Assembly: GCA_035509275.1 (NCBI GenBank) | Contig: DATJLU010000180.1 | Span: 1-56,136, forward strand | DNA from: DAHUYF01 sp035509275 | Lineage (GTDB): Bacteria; Pseudomonadota; Alphaproteobacteria; ATCC43930; CGMCC-115725 | Length of the DNA: 56,136 nucleotides | Reading direction: 5' to 3' | In this document: positions 1 to 8,317 of the stretch, piece after piece | Layout of the letters: each line of letters starts with the position of its first letter | Position numbering within the stretch: the stretch's first letter is position 1 | Translations under genes and position numbers: made by a program | The notes under the pieces: generated by a model | The model's input: only the letters and a program-made list of their open reading frames with translations | Told to the model about the DNA's origin: nothing | The model's database searches: none

Positions 1-835
1 GTCGGCTGACCCAACTGCGCTCCAACCCCAACACCTCCATACGACGAAACCCAGACAGCAACATCAATCGGACGGCGGCGAGGCCGGTCGGGTGTTCGCC
101 CTCAGCCGCCAGGTTCCGCATAACCTGCCCGAGGTGTCGAAGTTCGTCGTCGCTCAGTCGTCGTTGGCGACGCTCGACCGCAAGCTGTCGAACGCCCTCC
201 GCTGGGTTCTTGCCGACAATGTTCAGCCGAGCCGCGTGACCAAGAAGGCCTCGCAGCGTTCCGATTGTGCGGCTCGCAACGCCGCAGCCGCCAGTCGACT
301 TGCCGCCTCGTCCTGCCTTCCGGCTTCGTGCCGATTTGCCCGCGGCGATATCGGCTTGCATCCCCTCGACGTCCCGCAGGGTGAGGCCGCTGACGAGTCG
401 AGCGCCCAGCAACGGCTTGATGTGGGTTTCAATGCGACTCCGATCCGTCTTCAGCGTCGACGCCTTGATCGGTCGGCGATTGCGGCCGAGGATTCGGCCA
501 GCCTGCGCCTCCTCAAGATACCAGTCGCACACCTCGCTGACCGACATGCCGGCGCGAATCGCATGTCGCTCGGCGGAGGGATCTTCGCCCCTTGCGACGC
601 CTGCCAACTTCTCCCGGGCCAGGTCACGCGCGGCCTCCGGCGTTAGAGCCCCGTACTGGCCCAACACAAGCCGCCGAGTCCGTCCTTCGACATTTCGATA
701 TTGGATGAGGAAGGTCTTCACACCTGATGGCTTGGCCCGGACGCCGAAACCCCTCAGCTCGTTGTCCCAGGCGAACACGTCCCGATCCTTATCGGCGTGC
801 AGCGCATCCACTGCTCTCTTGGTAATCTTTGCCAC
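1..835 (-). CDS. Tyrosine-type site-specific integrase, DUF4102 family (C-terminus cut by window edge)
   Basis: Reading leftward from a GTG at 835, preceded by AGGAG at a 6-nt spacing, the frame stays open for 278 codons to the window edge. The N-terminus (AKITKRAVDAL, then WDNELRGFGVRAKPSG and FLIQYRNVEGRTRRLVLGQY) is the DUF4102 arm-binding domain of phage P4/island integrases. It is followed by a core-binding SAM-like domain and the beginning of the catalytic domain (LMLLSGFRRMEVLGLE, holding the first catalytic Arg). The His-x-x-Arg and Tyr motifs lie outside the window. Family members catalyse integration and excision at tRNA genes, which fits the tRNA-Gly fragment 220 bp upstream. Codon choice is looser at third positions than in the chromosomal genes to the right, consistent with acquisition. 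Confidence 0.9.
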   Translation of the reverse strand, partial: MAKITKRAVDALHADKDRDVFAWDNELRGFGVRAKPSGVKTFLIQYRNVEGRTRRLVLGQYGALTPEAARDLAREKLAGVARGEDPSAERHAIRAGMSVSEVCDWYLEEAQAGRILGRNRRPIKASTLKTDRSRIETHIKPLLGARLVSGLTLRDVEGMQADIAAGKSARSRKAGRGGKSTGGCGVASRTIGTLRGLLGHAARLNIVGKNPAEGVRQLAVERRQRRLSDDELRHLGQVMRNLAAEGEHPTGLAAVRLMLLSGFRRMEVLGLERSWVSR

Positions 836-877
836 GATCCACTCCTGCTCACGCGTTCCTTGCTTGTTCCCAAATCT

Positions 878-928
878 GCTTCCCCGGATTTGTCGGCGGC
901 GGCCGGGGAAGCACGGGGGAAGCACGGG
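878..928. repeat. Inverted and direct repeats upstream of the integrase (possible arm-type sites)
   Basis: A perfect 10-bp inverted repeat, GCTTCCCCGG at 878-887 and CCGGGGAAGC at 903-912, is followed by two tandem copies of GGGGAAGCACGGG at 905-917 and 916-928. They lie between the integrase start and the tRNA-Gly fragment, where integrase arm sites or an excisionase/autorepression site would be expected. The rest of 836-1056 holds no gene that I can support. The function is inferred from position only. Confidence 0.5.
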
Positions 929-1056
929 AACGAAAATCGCTGGGTAGGAGGAGGATAGGTGCGGGACGATCGCCCGCAAGAAAAACCCTTATGGTAAAGG
1001 GACTTAGAGGGTTCTCGGATAGAAAAAGATGCTGTGGCGTAAACCGCCTAGGGACG

Positions 1057-1101
1057 TTGCCAAGGTTGGGGTCGAGGGTTCGAATCCCTTCGCCCGCTCC
1101 A
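1057..1101 (+). other. 3' fragment of tRNA-Gly(GCC): attachment site at the end of an integrated element
   Basis: The 45 nt start at the anticodon loop TTGCCAA (anticodon GCC), continue through the 3' anticodon strand, variable loop and T arm (GAGGG-TTCGAAT-CCCTT), and end with acceptor strand CGCCCGC, discriminator T and CCA. The sequence just upstream has no D arm, no 5' acceptor strand GCGGGCG and no 5' anticodon strand, so this is not a complete tRNA gene. This is the pattern left when an element integrates into the 3' half of a tRNA and duplicates that segment. The intact tRNA should lie beyond the left window edge, at the other end of the element. Confidence 0.8.
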
Positions 1102-1183
1102 GATTTTCTCGGCAAACCAACGTGTTGGGGAAAGCGGCCGCCTCGGCCTGCGGAACGCGCGCACGCTCAATGACGCGCGGGGC

Positions 1184-3229
1184 TCACTCCAGCCGAAGAC
1201 CTTCGCTCGTGGCGTGATTGTCGGCGTCGATTACGGACAGCCGGACGAAGCCAGGGCCGTCGGGAAGCCATGACATGACGCTGCCGATCGGCGGCATCGG
1301 CAAGGGAATGCCGTTGACGATCCAGCGATAGGGCGGCTTGCCGCCGCTCGCCTCCAATCCGATCGGCACCGCCGCGCCATCGCTCGCCGAAATATCGAGC
1401 GTGGCACCGGATGGCGGATAAACAATTCGCGGCGGATCGGCGGTTGGGGCGAAAGCGGTGTCGGCCGTCCCAAAATGGCGGAGCCCGGGTGCAAGCTCGA
1501 CTCGCGTCTCGGGGCGAGCCGAGGCGAGCGACAGATGGGGCGGTTCTTCCGGCAGCAGATCGAAGATTTTGAACAGCGCCGGCGCCGCGGTGTTGAGACC
1601 AAAGGCGCCGGGACGCGGCGTGCCCTCGACCCGGCCAACCCAGACGCCGACCGTGTAGCGGTCGGAGTAGCCGACCGCCCAAGCGTCGCGGAAGCCGTAA
1701 GAGGTTCCGGTTTTGTAGGCGATGGCGCGATCGTTCGACGGGGCAAATCCGTCCGGCCGTGGCGTTCCGCGCAGGATGTCGCCGATCTCTTGTGCCGAGG
1801 CGGCGGTCATCAGCGCTGCCGTCGGCCCCTCGGGGTCCGAGCGCAAGCACCGCAGCGGTCCGACCTCGCCGCCATCGGCAAGCGCCGTGTACAGCGTCAC
1901 GACATCTTCGAGGCTGATCGCGAGTCCGCCCAGCGCAATCGGCAGGCCGGGGGTCGCATCGCCGCGCGGCAAGGCGATACGAACGCCGCCTTGCGTCAGC
2001 GCGGCGACGAAGCGTGCCGGTCCGATCCGGTTCAGGATTTCGACCGCGGGCAGGTTATAGGATTGCTGCAGCGCTTCGCGCGCCGTCACCGTGCCGTGGA
2101 ATTCGCGATCGAAATCGTGCGGCGCATAATCGCCGATCCGGATCGGGACATCGTCGATGAGGGTATCGGGGACAAGCAACGCATCGTCGAAGGCGATGCC
2201 GTAGATGAACGGCTTCAGCGTCGAACCGGGCGAGCGGCGCGCGCGCACCATATCGACCATTCCGCCCGGTCCGAAGTAATCGGCGCCGCCGAGATAGGCG
2301 AGAACCGCCCGGTCGGCGTTGCGCACGACCAGCGCGGCCATATCCGCATGCGCGCCGAGCCACGGCTTCTCGCGCTGTGCCAAAGCTTCGACGGCGGACT
2401 GCAGCGACAGATCGAGCGTCGTCTGCACCGGGCCCGCGATGCCGGCGAGGCGGGCGGCGAGATGCGGCGCAAGCGCCGGCAGAGGATGCCGCGCGACGGC
2501 CAAGGCGCCGATCTCTGCGGGATCGACGCCGGCGCGGCGAAGCACGTGTCGCGCCGCCGCGATTGCCGGTTCGCGATGACGATCGGGCCGCAGGCGGGTC
2601 GGGCTTTGCGGCAACGCGACCAGCAGCGCCGCCTCGTCCTCGCTGAGCGTCGCGGGCTCATGGCCGAAATAGCTGAGCGACGCCGCGCGCACGCCTTCGA
2701 TGTCGCCGCCGAAGGGGGCGAGCGTAAGGTACATCGCGAGAATGTCGCGCTTGCTGTAATGCGCCTCGAGCTGGAGCGCGCGCGCCATCTCGATCAGCTT
2801 TCCAACCACGTCATGACGATGCGGCATCAGCAGCCGCGCGACCTGCATGGTCAAGGTGGAGCCGCCCGACACGATGTGGCCGCGCGTCGTCAGCTGCCAC
2901 GCGGCGCGCGTCAGCGCCAGAGGATCGACGCCGGGATGGTGCCAGAAGCGGTGATCTTCCTTGGCGATCAGCAGCGACAAATAGCGCGGGCCGACATCCT
3001 CCAGCCGCGCCGGAAGGCGCCACATGCCGTCCGGCGTCAGGGCGACATGGACCAGTGCGCCGCTGTGATCGCGCAGCTCCGGCGAGCGCGTCGTGTACCG
3101 CGTGAGATCGAGCGGCAAGAGCCGGTCGAGCGCGGTGAGCATCGCGCCGGCAAGAGCCGCGGCCGCAAGCGCGATGCCGGCGCCGCGCCGGACTCGGCTA
3201 GCGCGGATCATCCGTCGTTTCGCCGGCAT
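1184..3229 (-). CDS. pbpC: Penicillin-binding protein 1C (bifunctional peptidoglycan glycosyltransferase/transpeptidase)
   Basis: 681 aa, anchored by an N-terminal membrane segment (about residues 14-38). The GT51 glycosyltransferase shows KEDHRFWHHPGVDPLAL and GGSTLTMQVARLL. The transpeptidase has SxxK in SPGSTLKPFIYG, the SYN motif in QQSYNLPAVEI, and KTG in YKTGTSYGFRDAW. The C-terminus matches the PBP1C-specific BiPBP_C domain. The gene overlaps the end of the alpha-2-macroglobulin gene by 32 nt (14 nt if the Met at 3211 is used), so the two are one operon, the usual arrangement of this pair in proteobacteria. The link suggests repair of cell wall after protease or host attack. No clear ribosome binding site separates the two possible starts. 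Confidence 0.95.
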   Translation of the reverse strand: MPAKRRMIRASRVRRGAGIALAAAALAGAMLTALDRLLPLDLTRYTTRSPELRDHSGALVHVALTPDGMWRLPARLEDVGPRYLSLLIAKEDHRFWHHPGVDPLALTRAAWQLTTRGHIVSGGSTLTMQVARLLMPHRHDVVGKLIEMARALQLEAHYSKRDILAMYLTLAPFGGDIEGVRAASLSYFGHEPATLSEDEAALLVALPQSPTRLRPDRHREPAIAAARHVLRRAGVDPAEIGALAVARHPLPALAPHLAARLAGIAGPVQTTLDLSLQSAVEALAQREKPWLGAHADMAALVVRNADRAVLAYLGGADYFGPGGMVDMVRARRSPGSTLKPFIYGIAFDDALLVPDTLIDDVPIRIGDYAPHDFDREFHGTVTAREALQQSYNLPAVEILNRIGPARFVAALTQGGVRIALPRGDATPGLPIALGGLAISLEDVVTLYTALADGGEVGPLRCLRSDPEGPTAALMTAASAQEIGDILRGTPRPDGFAPSNDRAIAYKTGTSYGFRDAWAVGYSDRYTVGVWVGRVEGTPRPGAFGLNTAAPALFKIFDLLPEEPPHLSLASARPETRVELAPGLRHFGTADTAFAPTADPPRIVYPPSGATLDISASDGAAVPIGLEASGGKPPYRWIVNGIPLPMPPIGSVMSWLPDGPGFVRLSVIDADNHATSEGLRLE

Positions 3230-6200
3230 CGGTGCGCGCCATGACGCCGGGCCGATACATGTCCTCGACCTCCGCCTCGGGCAGCGTGAAATGCCCGGGC
3301 GTCACCACACGGACGAGGTAGGCGAGATGATATTCATGCCGCCCCAAACTCGGTTCGGCGCTGTTCTTCTCCCGAAACTTGTACGGGTCCTGGTTGAAGC
3401 TGTCGCCGAGATCGAAAGCGGCAACGAAGCGATCGTCCCTCGCTTCGATCATCCTGGCCTTGGTGAGGGGACCGAGGAACGGATAGGCGCTCTCGCGCGT
3501 GATCGGTGCTTCGATCTCCCAGCCGGCGGGCAACAGGTCGACCAGCACCGAGCGGCGATCATCCGCTCCGTCCGAACGCCCCGACAGCGACACGATGAGG
3601 CGATCGTTCTGCTGCAGATGAGCCGGGTCGACCGGCTTGCCGTCGAGCGAGACATAGCTCTTGGAGATGGTATAGCCCGCCGCCATCGCCGAAGGCGCAA
3701 CCCTGGGCGCGCCGCTGATCACCAGCGTCCGCCACAGATCGCGTGATCCGGTGTTGACGACCTCGTATCCCGCTTCGATCGCCTCCGTGCTTGGCGCGAG
3801 CGCGACGGGCAAGGTCGCCGTTTTCTGCTCCCGGCCGTTGACCGTCAGTCCTGCCGATGTGCCGGCCGCGCTCAGGGCGTGCGCCGCCCGCAGGAGCCAT
3901 GCCTTTTCCTGAGTGTTGAGAGTGTCGATGCGCATCGGCATCCGCGCGAGTTGAGCGACCAGATCGGTTGCGAGCTTTCGCTCGCCCGATTCCGCCGCAA
4001 TCGCCGCGAGGCCGGCGACGTCCCGGATCGGCGTGGCGTAGAAATCATCGAACCACCACCGCGGATAACGGCGGTAATAAACGTTCAGATCAAGATCGGT
4101 GGCGTTGGCGTCCGCGAGGGCAAAGGTCTGGACGGCGCGCCCGTGATCGCCCATCAGCGCGAGCGCGCCGGCGAGATAGCCGAGGCTGAGCGGGTCGGCA
4201 AAGTCATTGCTGCGGCGGTCGTTGTTCCACAAGACGGATGCCCGGGCGACCTGCCCGTCGGCGGCGGAGCCCCAGACGATGGCGTCATGCATGCGGCGCA
4301 AATCGCCGAGATCGGCGCGGCCGGCATGCGCCAGGACATAGGCGGCGTAAGCCTGGGTCGCATCCGCGCGCTGCGCATAGGCACCTTGGTTCTGCTGATC
4401 GAGCTGCCGGACCGCCTGGCTGATCCAGTCATAGCTGCGTTTCAAGGCGGCATCGGGAACCGAATAGCCGGCTTGCTCCGCATGCACCAGGAAATCGAGC
4501 GCATAGACATTGAGCCAGACCGACGCTTCGCCGTCGCCCACTCGCCACAGACCGAATTGGCCGGCCGCGTCCTGGCGATCGAGAATGGTGTTGATCGCGT
4601 CTTGAACACGATGGGTGACGGCTGCTTTCTGCGGCACGCGACCGAGCAGCGCCGTATCCTTGAAATAGAGGAGCGGAAACGCCGTCGAGCTCAGCTGCTC
4701 GGTGCAGCCGAACGGATACTGGTAAAGCGATTGCAGCAGGCTCGGCACGTCGATGCCGGCAAACCCCGAATAGCCGAGGCTGACGGTGACGCTGCCGGGA
4801 ACGAAGGGCTTCAGCTTCGTCGCATCGAGCCGGAAGCTCGTGCCTGTGGCCTGAAGCGCCGTGTCCTCGAGGGTGATCGGGTAATGCGCCGCGCGGACCG
4901 CGATCTGCCAGCTGCGATGGACGGCAAATCCGTGCGGACCGGTGAGGTCGGCGGCGATCAGGGCGACGCCGGCATCGCGGCCCTCGAGCGTCACGCTGTC
5001 GCGTTTTCTTTCGCCGGCGGCCAAGGCGTAGTCGCGCGTATGATCGGCAACCAGGCGAGCGGCGCCGGTGACGGCAAGGGCAAGATGGTAGCTTCCGGCG
5101 GCGCCGTCCGTATTGGTGATCTGAAGCGCGAGGCGTGCCGTATCGCCGGGCGCCAGAAAGCGCGGCAGCGACAGATCGGCAATGACGGGATCGCGCACGA
5201 TCAGTTTGCTCTCGCCCTCGCCGACGGCCTGGCGGTTATAGGCCACCGCCATCAGGCGAAGCTGGCCCTCGAAATCTGGAATGTCGAGCGCCACGCGCGC
5301 GGTGCCGTTGGCGGCGACGCGAACCGGACCCGAGAACAAGGCGACGGTGCGCGTGCTGACGACCGGCAGAGGGGCGCCGCCGACCGCTTCGTCGCCGCCT
5401 TCTCGGATAGGCCCGCTTGCCGCGCTGTTGTCGAGGAGCTTGCCGTAATCGTCGCGGATGTCCACGCCGAGACGGCGCTTGCCGAAGAAGAAATCGACCG
5501 GATCCGGCGTCTGGAAGCGCGTCAGTTGGAGGATGCCCTCATCGACCGCCGCGAGCGTGACGTAGGTCGCCCCGTTGCCGAACGCGCCCGAGAGCTTCAG
5601 CGGGATGACGATCCGATGCTGCGGGGTGACTTTGCCGGGCGTGCCGATCGCAACCTGCAGCGTATGCGGTCTCGCATCGACGCCGAGCCAGGCGACGCCC
5701 ACGGCACGCACCGGATCGCGTGCGCGTCCCTCGTCGAGCGGCCGGTAGAGCGACAGCACCGCATAGGCGCCGGCGCCCCAGCCCGACGCGACTTTGACAT
5801 CGAACGTCGCCCCGCCTTTCGGCACGATCACGGCGCGGGTTTCGAACACGCGGTCGCCCGCGATCGTCAGTTGCGCCTTGCCGGCATAGGCGGAGTCGAC
5901 CCGGATCCGTGCCGTCTCTCCGGGCGCGTAGCTTGCCTTCTCGACCGCGATCTTGACCTGATCGGGCGTGTCCGCCGTGTCGGCGGCGGCGAGCCACCCG
6001 GCCTCGAACCGTATGCTGGTCGCGACTTGCGTCGTCGGATCATCGACAACGAGGCGGTAGAAGCCCCAATCGACGGCCCGGCGCAAAACCGCCGGCCTTT
6101 CGGCAACGTCGAGGGTGCCGGAAGCGACGGGATCATCGACGATGTGATAGTGCCAGGTCCAGCCATTGCCGCCCCCCTCGAACCAGTCGAAGACGCGATT

Positions 6201-8207
6201 CTCGCGGATCAGCCGCCATTCGAGATTGGAACGCGCGATCGGGCGACCCGACGCGTCGAACACGCGAATGTCGAAGCTGGCGTCTTGTCCCTCCTCGGTA
6301 TGGCCGTCCGCAAAGCGCGGCTTGATCCCGATCAGCACGGGCTGGGTGCGGATCGGCAGTTCGATCTGGTCCTTCACGATGCGGCCGCTCGGTTCGAAGA
6401 ACCCTGCCGACAGGATGGCTTTGAGCGGGGCCGCGACGCTGGCGGGAGGCTTCAGGATGTCCGAGATCGTCGAAGTTCCCTGCTCGTCCGCATTCGCCAG
6501 GCTGAGGCTCTGGACCTGGTCGTCGATCTTTTCCTCGACGAGCCCGAACTGATAGCCTTTGGCGTCGGGAACCGGATTGGGGTCGCGGGTAATGCGCAGC
6601 TCGGCTTCGCCGCTGAGCCCGGCGGCGGGCGCTCCATAGAGATACTCGCCTTCGACCTTTGCGCCGATGGGCTGGCCGGGATGCAGCACCGGCGTGGTGG
6701 CGCGGATCGTCACCTTGAGCTGTTGCGGCACGAAATCTTCGACATCGAAGGCAACGCGTCCGATCGGATTGCCCGTCGGATCGACATAGGCCTCGATGCT
6801 CCAGAGGCCGCGCGCGGCCGTCCGGCTCAAGGCGATCGGGCGATGAAACCCGCCTTCCGGTCGGGCCGGAAGCGCAAAACGCTGTGCCTCGACGCCATCG
6901 GGACGGCGAAGGACGAGGGTGAGCGCAACATTGTCAACCGCCTCGCCGGCGCGGCCGCGCAGCAGGGTCATCGCTTCGACCGTCTCGCCGGGCCGATAGA
7001 TGCCGCGATCGGTATAAAGAAAGGCGTCGATCGCGCCCGGCGCGGGACGCCCCGACACGCCGCGATCGCTGAGATCGAAGGCGGCCCGCGTGAGGTCGAG
7101 GATGGCGAAATCCCCATGCGGTCCGTAGGCCACGAGGCTCGATGCGGAACTGGCGCCCGTGCCGCGCGTCAGTCCGGGGGCGAAGACGAACTGCCCGTCC
7201 GCGCCGGTCGCGCCGGCGCCAAGAATATCCAGTCCGGTCGCGACGAGGGACAGCTTGATGCCGGCGAGCGGATCGGCCGTCGCCAGCGAGCGGGCGAAAA
7301 TATGCAAGCCGTCGGACGCCGAGATCGCGGTCAAGGCAATGTCGGTCGAGAGCACCCAATGCGCCGCGACGGGCCGCCAGTAATCGCTGAAATCCCTGTT
7401 GTTGGCCGGAGCGCCCGAGCGGAAGAGCGCTTCGGGCAGCGCGCGCGAGGCCGCTTCGGCGACAACCAGGTAGGCGCCGGTCTCGCCCGGCTTGACGATG
7501 TCGCCGAGCGGAAACGCGGTCGCGACGGTGTGGTTGGGCTTGGCGCTGATCGCCATCGTCCCCGCCCAGACCAGGCTCGCCGAATCGCCGATCAGGCTGC
7601 GCAGCTGGAAGCCCGTGATCGTCTGCCCCGTGAACACCGTCGGCCCGAAGAAGGAGGATGACGGATGCAGTCGATTCGGCAGCAACCGGTCGCTGATGCG
7701 CAGGACATGGATTTTGACGCGATCGATATTGACGGTCTCGATCGCCAGCCCCTTGCCTTTGGCCCGCGGCAGGATGAAGCCGTCTCCGGAGATGGCAACC
7801 ACCGGCGGCCGGTCGCCGAGGCTGACGGTGACGGTCTCGTCGCTTGTGGTGCGCTCGCCCGCCCGTGACGGCAGCCCTTTGCGCAAGGTCACCTTGTAGT
7901 CCGTGCCGTAAGCGAGGCCGCCGAGGCACAGATCGTTGTCCGCGGCATGCAGCGAGGGCGTCAGCTTGGGCGCGACCGAGACGTAATCGCCGTAATGCGC
8001 TTCGGCTCGCCCGTCGAGCGGCGCGCTGAAATGGAAGCACGCCTCGGGCGTATCGCCCTCGACCTTGGTCGAAACGTGCTGAAATCGAAAGGTCGAGGCC
8101 GGTGCCGTGGCCTGCGCATTCGCCAGATGCACGGATGTCGTTGCGAACAGGATGCTGACCGCGACCGCGATGACGGCCGCATCGATCCGACGCTGCAAAC
8201 TTGCCAT
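3198..8207 (-). CDS. Bacterial alpha-2-macroglobulin (periplasmic protease trap)
   Basis: About 1669 aa from an ATG at 8207 preceded by AGGGTGG; a TTG at 8228 is also open but lacks a ribosome site. An N-terminal signal peptide (MASLQRR, then a hydrophobic stretch ending near AQA) is followed by repeated beta-sandwich MG domains. The thioester motif GCTEQ, near residue 1168 in PFGCTEQLSS, covalently traps proteases in this family and is intact. The alpha-alpha thioester barrel and receptor-like C-terminus follow. Unlike E. coli YfhM, the signal peptide has no lipobox cysteine, so this looks like a soluble periplasmic protein. It is the upstream gene of the pair with PBP1C. Confidence 0.94.
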   Translation of the reverse strand: MASLQRRIDAAVIAVAVSILFATTSVHLANAQATAPASTFRFQHVSTKVEGDTPEACFHFSAPLDGRAEAHYGDYVSVAPKLTPSLHAADNDLCLGGLAYGTDYKVTLRKGLPSRAGERTTSDETVTVSLGDRPPVVAISGDGFILPRAKGKGLAIETVNIDRVKIHVLRISDRLLPNRLHPSSSFFGPTVFTGQTITGFQLRSLIGDSASLVWAGTMAISAKPNHTVATAFPLGDIVKPGETGAYLVVAEAASRALPEALFRSGAPANNRDFSDYWRPVAAHWVLSTDIALTAISASDGLHIFARSLATADPLAGIKLSLVATGLDILGAGATGADGQFVFAPGLTRGTGASSASSLVAYGPHGDFAILDLTRAAFDLSDRGVSGRPAPGAIDAFLYTDRGIYRPGETVEAMTLLRGRAGEAVDNVALTLVLRRPDGVEAQRFALPARPEGGFHRPIALSRTAARGLWSIEAYVDPTGNPIGRVAFDVEDFVPQQLKVTIRATTPVLHPGQPIGAKVEGEYLYGAPAAGLSGEAELRITRDPNPVPDAKGYQFGLVEEKIDDQVQSLSLANADEQGTSTISDILKPPASVAAPLKAILSAGFFEPSGRIVKDQIELPIRTQPVLIGIKPRFADGHTEEGQDASFDIRVFDASGRPIARSNLEWRLIRENRVFDWFEGGGNGWTWHYHIVDDPVASGTLDVAERPAVLRRAVDWGFYRLVVDDPTTQVATSIRFEAGWLAAADTADTPDQVKIAVEKASYAPGETARIRVDSAYAGKAQLTIAGDRVFETRAVIVPKGGATFDVKVASGWGAGAYAVLSLYRPLDEGRARDPVRAVGVAWLGVDARPHTLQVAIGTPGKVTPQHRIVIPLKLSGAFGNGATYVTLAAVDEGILQLTRFQTPDPVDFFFGKRRLGVDIRDDYGKLLDNSAASGPIREGGDEAVGGAPLPVVSTRTVALFSGPVRVAANGTARVALDIPDFEGQLRLMAVAYNRQAVGEGESKLIVRDPVIADLSLPRFLAPGDTARLALQITNTDGAAGSYHLALAVTGAARLVADHTRDYALAAGERKRDSVTLEGRDAGVALIAADLTGPHGFAVHRSWQIAVRAAHYPITLEDTALQATGTSFRLDATKLKPFVPGSVTVSLGYSGFAGIDVPSLLQSLYQYPFGCTEQLSSTAFPLLYFKDTALLGRVPQKAAVTHRVQDAINTILDRQDAAGQFGLWRVGDGEASVWLNVYALDFLVHAEQAGYSVPDAALKRSYDWISQAVRQLDQQNQGAYAQRADATQAYAAYVLAHAGRADLGDLRRMHDAIVWGSAADGQVARASVLWNNDRRSNDFADPLSLGYLAGALALMGDHGRAVQTFALADANATDLDLNVYYRRYPRWWFDDFYATPIRDVAGLAAIAAESGERKLATDLVAQLARMPMRIDTLNTQEKAWLLRAAHALSAAGTSAGLTVNGREQKTATLPVALAPSTEAIEAGYEVVNTGSRDLWRTLVISGAPRVAPSAMAAGYTISKSYVSLDGKPVDPAHLQQNDRLIVSLSGRSDGADDRRSVLVDLLPAGWEIEAPITRESAYPFLGPLTKARMIEARDDRFVAAFDLGDSFNQDPYKFREKNSAEPSLGRHEYHLAYLVRVVTPGHFTLPEAEVEDMYRPGVMARTDAGETTDDPR

Positions 8208-8218
8208 GTTCCACCCTT

Positions 8219-8236
8219 GGGTAGACAACTCTACCC
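8219..8236. promoter_or_regulatory. Perfect short palindrome just upstream of the alpha-2-macroglobulin start
   Basis: GGGTAGA (8219-8225), a 4-nt loop, then TCTACCC (8230-8236) form a 7-bp perfect inverted repeat ending about 12 nt before the ATG and partly overlapping the ribosome binding region. It could be an operator or an mRNA hairpin that gates translation. No regulator can be assigned from sequence. Confidence 0.4.
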
Positions 8237-8317
8237 TACGATGATTTTTGTGGCAGTTTTAGGTCGCGACGAGGGAAAGGTGGTGACGCGGGAGAGGTCG
8301 GCCGCTCGGGCCGGTCG

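Noticed and set aside
1021..1101. Complete tRNA gene
   Set aside because: Only the 3' half from the anticodon loop is present; no D arm or 5' acceptor strand can be found.
849..1115. Minus-strand frame beginning GAGEGIRTLDPNLGNV
   Set aside because: This peptide is the well-known reverse translation of a tRNA 3' end and is often mis-annotated as protein. The DNA is the tRNA-Gly fragment.
1475..3244. 589-codon open frame on the plus strand
   Set aside because: Antisense to pbpC, whose motifs are all intact; composition is Arg-rich and without similarity.
3879..7661. 1260-codon open frame on the plus strand
   Set aside because: It lies antisense inside the alpha-2-macroglobulin gene, is Arg/Asp-rich and shows no domain. 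High G+C makes long antisense frames common here.
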